Source: an uncultured Lachnospiraceae bacterium
GTDB taxonomy: Bacteria > Bacillota > Clostridia > Lachnospirales > Lachnospiraceae
Length of the DNA: 59,924 nt
Direction of reading: 5' to 3'
NCBI GenBank assembly: GCA_947564645.1
Contig: CANOCU010000017.1
Coordinates: 1 to 59,924, forward strand
Shown here one piece after another: positions 16,178 to 23,990 of the stretch. The first letter of the stretch is position 1. Every line of letters begins with the position of its first letter. Under the pieces are notes generated by a model. That model was not told where the DNA came from. It did not search any database and worked only from the letters and a program-made list of their open reading frames with translations. The position numbers and the translations under genes are program-made.

Positions 16178-18223
16178 ATGGGAACGATTTTAGACGGAAA
16201 CAGACTGGTATTGGGGACATGCTATTACCCGGAGCATTGGCCGAAAGAGCTTTGGCGGGAGGATCTGGAGCGGATGTTAGCGGCCGGGATCGAGGTAGTG
16301 CGCATCGCGGAATTTGCCTGGAGCAAGGTGGAACTGACGGAGGGAAATTTTAACTACGCATTTTTTGACGAGTTTTTGGATTTGGCAGAAGAGACAGGGA
16401 TGAAGGTGATCTTCTGTACGCCTACCGCGACACCGCCGGCCTGGCTGACGGAGAAGTATCCGGAAGTCCTGAATGCGGATATCAACGGGGTGCTTTACAG
16501 GCATGGCGCAAGGCGGCATTATAATTACAATTCGCCGGTGTATCAGAAGCTTTCGGCGCGGATCGTGGAGGCGTTTGCGTCTCATTATGCGTCAAGGCCG
16601 TGCATTATCGGCTGGCAGATCGACAATGAAGTGAACTGTGAGATGAATGTCTTCTATTCCGAGAGTGACAGTGTGGCATTCCGGGCCTTCCTGCAGGACA
16701 GGTACGGAACGCTTGACGCACTGAATGATGCCTGGGGAACGGCATTCTGGAACCAGACTTATACGGACTGGCAGGAGATCCATGTACCGCGCAGGACCTA
16801 CAGTGATTCCACCAACCCGCACGAGGTATTGGATTATACCCGCTTTATCTCGGACAGCGCGAGGCGTTTCGTGAAAATGCAGAGCGATATTATCAGGAAA
16901 TATGTGAAGCCGGGCGACTTCGTGACCACGAACGGTATTTTCGGTAATCTGGACAATCATCAGATGACGAAGGAAAGTCTGGATTTCATGACATATGATT
17001 CCTATCCGAATTTCGCATACTGTCTGGATGCTTACCGGGATATACCGGGTGAGATCAGAGACCGGAAATGGAGCCGTAATCTGGCGGAGGTACGCTCTGT
17101 TTCGCCGGTGTTTGGCATTATGGAGCAGCAGTCGGGCGCGAACGGCTGGAACACAAGGATGGAGGCACCTACGCCCAGACCGGGACAGATGACGCTCTGG
17201 ACGATGCAGTCGATCGCCCACGGCGCCGATTATGTCAGCTATTTCCGTTGGCGTACCTGTACAATGGGGACAGAGATCTACTGGCACGGTATTCTGGATT
17301 ATTCCGGCAGGGATAACCGCAGGATCGCGGAGGTCAGGCAGATTCATGAGAAACTGCAGGGGATGAAAGAACTGGCCGGCAGTATTTATGAGGCGAAGGT
17401 CGGCATTGTGAAAGATTATGACAATTTATGGGACGCTCAGCTGGATGTGTGGCATGAGAGAGTGGAACGGGCCAGTCAGTCGGCGCTTTTTACGGCGATG
17501 CAGCTAAGTCATACGCCGTTTGATTATGTGTACCTGAATGACAATACGGATGCGGCGGAGTGGAAGAAATATCAGGTGCTGTTCTATCCGCACGCGACGA
17601 TCATGACGAAGGAGAGAGAAGCCACGCTGCGGGCTTATGTGGAGGCCGGCGGTACGCTGGTGTTCGGCTGCCGCAGCGGTTATAAGGGCATGAGCGGAAG
17701 ATGTGTGATGGAGAAGCTGCCGGGACTGCTGGCGGACCTGTCCGGTACGGATATTCCGGAATATTCCTTTATCGCGCCGGATGCCGGGAAGGTGACGATA
17801 CAGTGGGGCGATGCGGAGCTTGAAGCGAGCGTATTTACGGATCTTTTGCAGCCGGTCGGGGAGGGAAGGCAGGAGGCTGTCTATACTTCGGACTATTATG
17901 CGGGCAGCGGTGCGCTGATCAGTAATGCGGTGGGACGAGGGAAAGTATATTATTACGGCACTGCATTCAATGAAGAAAGTGCAAGGATGTTCTTAAAGAA
18001 ACTGGAAGTGATCTCACCTTATCAGGATGTGGTCCGCGTACCGGCAGACTGTGAGATCGCGGTGCGAAAGAAGGGAGAGGAACGGTATCTCTTCGTGCTG
18101 AACTATAGTAAGATGCCGGCACAGATCGAGTTTTGCCGGAAAGGGACTGATCTGTATACAGGAAAGGAAGTTAGCGGCCAGATCGAGCTTGACGGATATG
18201 GGACGTTGGTGGTGAAACTGTAA
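16178..18223 (+). CDS. GH42 beta-galactosidase
   Basis: A 681-aa cytoplasmic retaining glycosidase of family GH42 that removes terminal beta-galactose (some members alpha-L-arabinopyranose) from oligosaccharides. The N-terminus GTCYYPEHWPKELWREDLERM and RIAEFAWSKVE are family hallmarks. The acid/base is Glu151 in WQIDNEV and the nucleophile Glu316 in IMEQQSG. The barrel (to about 385) is followed by a trimerisation domain (about 390-600) and a small C-terminal beta domain. ATG 16178 follows AAAGGAGAGCTTAGATT. It precedes a two-component system on the same strand by 27 bases. Lacking a signal peptide, it must act on imported material, possibly galactan or arabinogalactan side chains of pectin. 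Confidence 0.94.
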   Translation: MGTILDGNRLVLGTCYYPEHWPKELWREDLERMLAAGIEVVRIAEFAWSKVELTEGNFNYAFFDEFLDLAEETGMKVIFCTPTATPPAWLTEKYPEVLNADINGVLYRHGARRHYNYNSPVYQKLSARIVEAFASHYASRPCIIGWQIDNEVNCEMNVFYSESDSVAFRAFLQDRYGTLDALNDAWGTAFWNQTYTDWQEIHVPRRTYSDSTNPHEVLDYTRFISDSARRFVKMQSDIIRKYVKPGDFVTTNGIFGNLDNHQMTKESLDFMTYDSYPNFAYCLDAYRDIPGEIRDRKWSRNLAEVRSVSPVFGIMEQQSGANGWNTRMEAPTPRPGQMTLWTMQSIAHGADYVSYFRWRTCTMGTEIYWHGILDYSGRDNRRIAEVRQIHEKLQGMKELAGSIYEAKVGIVKDYDNLWDAQLDVWHERVERASQSALFTAMQLSHTPFDYVYLNDNTDAAEWKKYQVLFYPHATIMTKEREATLRAYVEAGGTLVFGCRSGYKGMSGRCVMEKLPGLLADLSGTDIPEYSFIAPDAGKVTIQWGDAELEASVFTDLLQPVGEGRQEAVYTSDYYAGSGALISNAVGRGKVYYYGTAFNEESARMFLKKLEVISPYQDVVRVPADCEIAVRKKGEERYLFVLNYSKMPAQIEFCRKGTDLYTGKEVSGQIELDGYGTLVVKL

Positions 18224-18250
18224 GGGCAAATCAAATGGAATGGGGAATTT

Positions 18251-19807
18251 ATGGAATATCTGAAGGTAATGCTGGTAGACGATGAGGATCTGGTGATCGA
18301 AGATATACAGTCGCTGATCGACTGGGAAGCGCATGGTTTCCGGATCGTGGGCTTTGCCTATAACGGAAGGCAGGCGCAGCGGCTAGTGGAGGAAGTGCGG
18401 CCGGATATCGTGTTTATGGACGTATCGCTTCCGGATCTGGACGGCATTTCTCTGTCGCGGAAGCTGCAGGAGCGTCTGCCGGAGGTGGTCATCATTATTC
18501 TGAGTGGATACATGGATTTTAAGTATGCGCAGGGAGCGGTGGAGATCGGGGCGTTGTCTTATATCGTGAAGCATCAGGTTACACCGGAGAGCCTTCTGTC
18601 CACGTTGGCGGATGCCCGTGAGACGGTCGAGAAGAAGAAGTTTTCCCGGCTGATCGAGAGCAGATTTTTTCTGCGCAGTGTTCTGGAGCAGGGGATTTTG
18701 GTCCATGACGGGATGCAGGAGGCACTGTCTGCTTATCAGGATCCGTTTCTGCTGCTGCGTCTGACACCGGTGACGCCCTGGTACGGTGTGCGGGAAGAAG
18801 AGAAGGAGGGCCTGATCCTGCAGCCTCATATATCCCCTCTTTTGCAGATACGGACGGAAGAGTTCCGAATTTTGGATATTTTGATCTATCACGCGGATAT
18901 CCTGGTGTTTCTGGGACTTTGTCCGTCCGCCAGACCCGGGAAGCGTTATCTGGGCAGTTTAGACGGTATCGTGCGGGCATTTCGGGAGGAACTGGAGAGA
19001 CAGACGCAGCAGACCTTTGTGGCGCTCTGTCCGGATCATGAGACGGTTTTGGCAAATCTGTATGGGGATCAGTCCTTGTTGGAAAATGCCAGGGAGATGT
19101 ATCGGCTTCATGAAGGAGAGACATTGCTGTGCGTCAGGAGCGAAGGGACGCCGGGAAGTGATGATCCGGCTACGGGGGATTTGAATGTCCGCTCCGGAGA
19201 GGATCTGCATTTTATTGACAGGGAGTGTTTTCTGGAACATTATGAGGTATTTCAGGATAAACTCACCGGCTGCATGGAAAGGCTGACCGGAGAAGAGGAC
19301 GTGACGGGATTCTTAAACTGCTGTCGGAAAACGTTGGAACTGTTATCCGGATTTCCGGAATGGGAGCAGGAGGAAAGACCCTTTGGATGTTATGCGGAGC
19401 AGATCGCGGAGGAAGTGCTGCGCAGGAGCAGGGCGTGCCATGCGGCCTGCAGACAGCGGCAGCAGTATGCGCCGTCCACGAATTACATGCTGCAGTATAT
19501 CAGGGATAACTATGCCGGTTCCCCGTCGTTAGCGGAAGCGGCGGAGCATCTGCAGAGCAACCCCATGTATCTGGGACAGAAGTTCAAGAAGGATACGGGA
19601 AAGACGTTTCATAACGCATTGAATGAATATCGGATAGACAGGGCCAGAGAACTGTTGGATACCACGAATCTGCGTGTCTTTGAGATCTCGGAGAAGGTGG
19701 GGATCGGCAACAGTCAGTATTTCAGCAAGATCTTCAAGGAGATCACGGGACTTACGCCCAATGAATATAAGACGGCTTCTTATGCGGTATCCAGGAGGAG
19801 ATTATGA
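18251..19807 (+). CDS. YesN-type response regulator with AraC DNA-binding domain
   Basis: A 518-aa response regulator. The receiver domain (about 1-125) has the acidic pair VDDEDLV and phospho-acceptor Asp57 in IVFMDVSLPD, with Lys in SYIVKHQVTP. A long variable middle region (about 135-400) has no recognised motif. The C-terminal AraC domain (about 415-515) carries two helix-turn-helices: SLAEAAEHLQSNPMYLGQKFKKDTG and VFEISEKVGIGNSQYFSKIFKE. ATGA joins it to the histidine kinase. Pairs like this (YesN/YesM) activate neighbouring sugar ABC transporter and glycosidase operons in Firmicutes. The likely targets are the divergent GH78 and binding-protein promoters around 26.7-26.9 kb, which share a sequence element. 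Confidence 0.92.
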   Translation: MEYLKVMLVDDEDLVIEDIQSLIDWEAHGFRIVGFAYNGRQAQRLVEEVRPDIVFMDVSLPDLDGISLSRKLQERLPEVVIIILSGYMDFKYAQGAVEIGALSYIVKHQVTPESLLSTLADARETVEKKKFSRLIESRFFLRSVLEQGILVHDGMQEALSAYQDPFLLLRLTPVTPWYGVREEEKEGLILQPHISPLLQIRTEEFRILDILIYHADILVFLGLCPSARPGKRYLGSLDGIVRAFREELERQTQQTFVALCPDHETVLANLYGDQSLLENAREMYRLHEGETLLCVRSEGTPGSDDPATGDLNVRSGEDLHFIDRECFLEHYEVFQDKLTGCMERLTGEEDVTGFLNCCRKTLELLSGFPEWEQEERPFGCYAEQIAEEVLRRSRACHAACRQRQQYAPSTNYMLQYIRDNYAGSPSLAEAAEHLQSNPMYLGQKFKKDTGKTFHNALNEYRIDRARELLDTTNLRVFEISEKVGIGNSQYFSKIFKEITGLTPNEYKTASYAVSRRRL

Positions 19808-21621
19808 GACGTTTATGGAAAAGAGAACATGCGGCGGTAGAAAAGGGTTCTTTGTCACATGGGCTGAAGTTTCGGATCTTTAGCCGTCTGGTGCTCATTG
19901 TCTCTCTCATCCTGTTGATCCTGTCGATGGCTTTGTTTGGCGTGATCGCCAGTGTCCTGCGGTTTTCACTGGAGAGCAGAGGCAAAGATGATGTTCAGTT
20001 TCTTGCCTATCTTCTGAATGACGCAATGGAGAATGCCATAGCGGCGGGAAAGACGCTGGCGATCCATCCGGAGGTGCAGGAACTGCTGAAACAGGAGTAC
20101 AACCGGGATGAGTCGGAGGATGCATTCGCCATACGTTCCATCATGAACAGTATCGAGAAGAGTGTACTGCTCCAGGACTATGTGCAGAGCTTTTGTATCG
20201 TATCCGCATCGCATCAGGGATATTGGAGCATCAGTCCCAACAGTGATGACTTTCTGGAATGGTTTGAAGGACAGGTCTTACATGGGGAGGCTGTGGAGGA
20301 TTTTCGGGGATTTACGGATATCTATGTCTTTCCGGCCACCATCCATAGTGCCAAGCCGGTCCGGCTGATCAGTTATGTCTGTCCGATGAATGTAATCGTG
20401 TCCAATGACAGGATCGTAACGGCGTATCTGGTGATCAACCTGAACTTTGACCAGATCATCTCCAATGTGAGCAGGCAGACGGGCTTCTTCAATCAGGTGG
20501 CTATCCTGAATTTTGACAGAGACCTGATCTGGATTTCATCGGGGGAGACCGGCGTGTATGAGGAGGAGTTTGCGCAGATGACAGGTTCCTTCGGAAAGAA
20601 CGGTGGGAATTATTACTTTTCTTACCGTCTGTTTTCGGCGGGCTGGTATCTGGTGGCAACGACAGACATTTCGCATATGTATGATTTCATGCAGCCGAGT
20701 TATCTGCTGTTGGGATTTCTGGTGATCGCGTCGGTGATCATTCTGCTGTGGTGTCTGTATCCGCTATTGAACAAGATCACCAGGCAGATTCAGGATTTGA
20801 GCGGCGCTATCGATCAGGTGAGACAGGGGAATCTTGAGGTTGCCATAGACCTGGATGAGGCGAAGGAACTTAAGAATATTTCCGACGGGTTTAACCAGAT
20901 GACGAAATCCATCAAGGAGCATATCCGGAAATCTGTGGAAGAGACGGAGCGTTCCCAACAGCTGGCCTTCGAACTGCTGTTAGCGAAGATCAATCCGCAT
21001 TTTATCTACAATACTTTAAATTCGATCATTTACCTGGCCAGGAAGGGGCGCAGTGAAGATATCGTCCAGATGACGAGTGCATTCATATGGCTGTTACAGG
21101 ACAGCATTCACTTGGGGGAATCGACGCTCTATGCGGGGATCGGGAACGAATTGGAGGTGATCCGGCAGTATATCATCATCCAGAAATATCGTTACAGGGA
21201 ACGGTTCGACTTTGTCCTTTCCTGCGACGAAGGACTGGAAGAATGTTTTATCCCCCGGAACATTCTGCAGCCGCTTGTGGAGAACTCCCTGATCCATGGA
21301 ATCTGTACGGATGATAAGAAGGGGACGATACGGCTGGATATGAGAAAAGAAGAAGAACAGCTGATTATTCTCCTGGAAGACGACGGGGTGGGCATGGAGC
21401 AGGACTATGCATGTCGTCTGCTGCACGCTTCAACGGGAAAGGACGCGGACCGTAGAGCCCGCGTCCGTCCGATCGGAATCAATAATATTGCAGAGCGATT
21501 GGAATACCTGTTTCATGGCCGGCATACATTTGTTATTCAGAGTAGTCCGGGCGCCGGAACCAGGATAACGATTCAGATTCCGTTGGTCTCCCGGATCGAA
21601 ACTGAGGAACCGTTCAAATAG
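19804..21621 (+). CDS. YesM-type sensor histidine kinase
   Basis: A 605-aa membrane kinase. Membrane segment 1 is at about residues 20-45 (LVLIVSLILLILSMALFGVIASV), an extracellular Cache-like domain follows to about 295, segment 2 is at about 300-325, then HAMP (about 325-375). The His_kinase domain contains His399 in AKINPHFIYNTLNSI, the phosphorylation motif of the LytS/YesM group. The ATPase has NILQPLVENSLIHGI, LLEDDGVGM and GIGINNI-like RPIGINNIAERL. It overlaps the response regulator by 4 bases. The extracellular domain probably senses a sugar directly or through a binding protein. Its 3' end overlaps the 3' end of the opposite-strand gene by 49 bases. Confidence 0.93.
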   Translation: MRRLWKREHAAVEKGSLSHGLKFRIFSRLVLIVSLILLILSMALFGVIASVLRFSLESRGKDDVQFLAYLLNDAMENAIAAGKTLAIHPEVQELLKQEYNRDESEDAFAIRSIMNSIEKSVLLQDYVQSFCIVSASHQGYWSISPNSDDFLEWFEGQVLHGEAVEDFRGFTDIYVFPATIHSAKPVRLISYVCPMNVIVSNDRIVTAYLVINLNFDQIISNVSRQTGFFNQVAILNFDRDLIWISSGETGVYEEEFAQMTGSFGKNGGNYYFSYRLFSAGWYLVATTDISHMYDFMQPSYLLLGFLVIASVIILLWCLYPLLNKITRQIQDLSGAIDQVRQGNLEVAIDLDEAKELKNISDGFNQMTKSIKEHIRKSVEETERSQQLAFELLLAKINPHFIYNTLNSIIYLARKGRSEDIVQMTSAFIWLLQDSIHLGESTLYAGIGNELEVIRQYIIIQKYRYRERFDFVLSCDEGLEECFIPRNILQPLVENSLIHGICTDDKKGTIRLDMRKEEEQLIILLEDDGVGMEQDYACRLLHASTGKDADRRARVRPIGINNIAERLEYLFHGRHTFVIQSSPGAGTRITIQIPLVSRIETEEPFK

Positions 21622-23912
21622 ATACAATAATCGGATGCCGGGGCGCCGTATACCTGCACATAGACTGGCGTCTGTAGCAGCCGGTCAGGTATATGGGCCT
21701 GCAGCCGGATCTCGTTTCCGTCGATCTGCATCTGTGTAACCTGGATCCCCCAGAGGCCAAGCGCTTTCTTCTCTTTCACATCCAGATTGATCAGTTCCAG
21801 TCTGCGATCCAGGTATTCTGCGGCAGTGAGGATGATTCCGCCGCCCCAGAGCAGGCTAGAGTCATACTGCATTCCCTCATACCCGCAGTGAGCCCAGTTT
21901 TCATAGGGCAGATTCTGGAAGCCGCCGTGCATGGCAGCTACGGAGCGCTCCAGATATTCCCATTTTCCGGTGCCCAGATAGGCTTCATAGAGCAGGATGG
22001 CACAGAGCGCTTCTCTGGCATCGTTCCACTCGTTGTCCGTGTTCTGGACGGTGAAGCCGCCGAAGGTGTCGATTTGGATTCCCGGATGGTTCCAGATCTG
22101 CTGGGTGAGGAGCAGGTAATCAAGCACCTCTTCCGCCCCGGTGAGATGTTCCGGCTGACGGGTGATCCGATAACGCTTCAGGCAGGCGAAAGCTGCAAAG
22201 ATCTGTGACAGGTTGCATTGCGGATACTGAGCGGTGATCCCGTCATAGAAGGCGAAGGATTTCTTGGCGCAGGAGAGGAATGTCTCCAGGTCATACCATC
22301 GCTGTCTGGGCCGTACTTTCGTATCGATAAAGTCTACTGCCAGCATACCGCTTTCGATGAAATCTTTTCTGCAGGTTGCTTCGCCCAGCTCCAAAAGGAA
22401 GATGGCGCTGGCGGCGGTTTCTGCATTGAAGTCGCGGAACTGCAGCCGGCTGGGCTTGCCTTCCTCATCAAACCAGGAAGGGATACAGCCGTCTTTGTGC
22501 TGTACGCCTGTCAGAAATTCCGCATAGGGGATACAAAATTCCAGGATCTCGGTCTGTCTTTCCTGGAAGACATGCTGTGCCCAGAGAGTCAGGAGCCATG
22601 CGGTATAGGACATCTGCAGGGTATGAAATTCCTTATAGTATCCGGCCCAGCCGTCATCCCGCAGCCAGGTTTCCGTGCCGTCTTCTTCCAGGTAGCAGAT
22701 GACGGGAAACATACCTTTGGTACGGGGAGCGGCCAGGATCAGGTCTAAGATCTGCTCAGCACGCAGCAGCCATGCCGCATCTTTGTTTTTCTTCCCATAG
22801 CAGTACATGCCATATCCGGTGACCAGTTCCTGCAGCCAGCAGGCAAACCAGGCGTCGTGCTTGTAATCGGTCCGGCTGAACCACTCGCCCTGTCTTCGTC
22901 CGGTGATGGCGCCTACGGTCTTTCCGTCTTTTTCATAAGTATAGAAGTCCGCCCGGGCCTGCCTGTCCCAGATCTCGGCTTCCCACTGCTGCAGCGTGAA
23001 TACGCCGGGGAAACGGACATTCTCATAGAGGTCGTGGCAGGTGCTTTCCCGGTAGGCGTGATATCTATGCCATAGATAGCGCAGCGCATCCCGGTAGCCA
23101 AGTCTCCTGGGCGCTTCCTTGACCAGGATGGAGTAGCAGTAGGTACAGCTGTCTCCTTCTTCCAGTTGGATCTGTACGAAGGCTTGATCGCTCCCGCGTA
23201 CGATGTGGGTATGGCCGGCCTCGCAGGGCTGATCGGGGTCGACCCCCTTGATGCCGATTCCGCCGAAGGAGAACCAGGGGTGTGTATTCTCCGTCACATT
23301 CAGATCCATACCCAGCGGAAGACGGTCAAGATCCTGTGCTCCGATGCCTTCCAGTCCGGCGATCAGCCCGGCAAATATACTGCCCTGTTGGAACATGACT
23401 ATGGGCGTGCGGAAATTGTAATGGGATACGATATCCATGGGCACCGTCTTGATCCGCTGACTCCAGACGAAGTCCAGGGGACCCTCCAGAGGCGTATCCG
23501 TTTCCCGCTTGGGGATCTTGTAGTCCCATTTATCTTCGATGGCGCGGAACCCCAGCTTCCTTTTGGATGTTGTAGTCACACGGAAATGCAGTGTGTGGGG
23601 ACAGGAATCCTTCGAGACGGTTCCGTCGGCCTGCATACGGTCTTCCAGACTGATCTCCCGGATACGGGTATAGTCGGGATGTTCTATGCGGACGCGGAGG
23701 ATTCCGTTTTCCACCGTGGCATCTGCCACCGTTTCCGGCTCCTGATAGTAGACGGCGTAGGGCCGATCGTCCTGCAGTGTGGTCACGTGGGGGAAGGATT
23801 CCAAGACCAGTGTCTCCTTGTCATTCTCGGTGAGATAGATTTTTTCCTGATAGGAAGACTGGTCTGTGAGCGCTTCCAGCCTGATGTGATGGCCTTGCAG
23901 TGTCTTTGTCAT
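21573..23912 (-). CDS. Unclassified 779-aa protein, probable (alpha/alpha)6-barrel carbohydrate-active enzyme
   Basis: I do not recognise a named family. The protein has no signal peptide. The N-terminal 280 residues look like beta-sandwich (many alternating strands, e.g. PHTLHFRVTTTSKRKLGF, HPWFSFGGIGIKG). From about 290 to 680 it is helical with repeated aromatic helices (DAWFACWLQELVTGYGMYCYG, FHTLQMSYTAWLLTLWAQHV, WNDAREALCAILLYEAYLGTG), as in six-hairpin glycosidases and lyases. Candidate acid residues include the Glu/Asp of ETAASAIFLLELGEAT and QNTDNEWNDAREA; these are guesses. A C-terminal strand-rich tail follows. ATG 23912 follows GAGAGGAACTT. It is downstream of GH78 on the same strand and probably cotranscribed, so it likely acts on a rhamnose-containing oligosaccharide in the cytoplasm. 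Confidence 0.75.
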   Translation of the reverse strand: MTKTLQGHHIRLEALTDQSSYQEKIYLTENDKETLVLESFPHVTTLQDDRPYAVYYQEPETVADATVENGILRVRIEHPDYTRIREISLEDRMQADGTVSKDSCPHTLHFRVTTTSKRKLGFRAIEDKWDYKIPKRETDTPLEGPLDFVWSQRIKTVPMDIVSHYNFRTPIVMFQQGSIFAGLIAGLEGIGAQDLDRLPLGMDLNVTENTHPWFSFGGIGIKGVDPDQPCEAGHTHIVRGSDQAFVQIQLEEGDSCTYCYSILVKEAPRRLGYRDALRYLWHRYHAYRESTCHDLYENVRFPGVFTLQQWEAEIWDRQARADFYTYEKDGKTVGAITGRRQGEWFSRTDYKHDAWFACWLQELVTGYGMYCYGKKNKDAAWLLRAEQILDLILAAPRTKGMFPVICYLEEDGTETWLRDDGWAGYYKEFHTLQMSYTAWLLTLWAQHVFQERQTEILEFCIPYAEFLTGVQHKDGCIPSWFDEEGKPSRLQFRDFNAETAASAIFLLELGEATCRKDFIESGMLAVDFIDTKVRPRQRWYDLETFLSCAKKSFAFYDGITAQYPQCNLSQIFAAFACLKRYRITRQPEHLTGAEEVLDYLLLTQQIWNHPGIQIDTFGGFTVQNTDNEWNDAREALCAILLYEAYLGTGKWEYLERSVAAMHGGFQNLPYENWAHCGYEGMQYDSSLLWGGGIILTAAEYLDRRLELINLDVKEKKALGLWGIQVTQMQIDGNEIRLQAHIPDRLLQTPVYVQVYGAPASDYCIYLNGSSVSIRETNGI

Positions 23913-23933
23913 AAGTAAGTTCCTCTCTTTCTG

Positions 23934-23947
23934 CCGCCAGATGGCGG
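23934..23947. other. Small hairpin between the GH78 and 779-aa genes
   Basis: CCGCC and GGCGG pair around AGAT, with TATTTTT on the plus-strand side only. On the transcribed (minus) strand the hairpin lies just before the ribosome binding site of the 779-aa gene and has no following U tract, so it is not a terminator for that operon. Confidence 0.4.
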
Positions 23948-23990
23948 TATTTTTCTTGTTTCATAGGAAAGTGCGTCTCGTTTTATTCCC

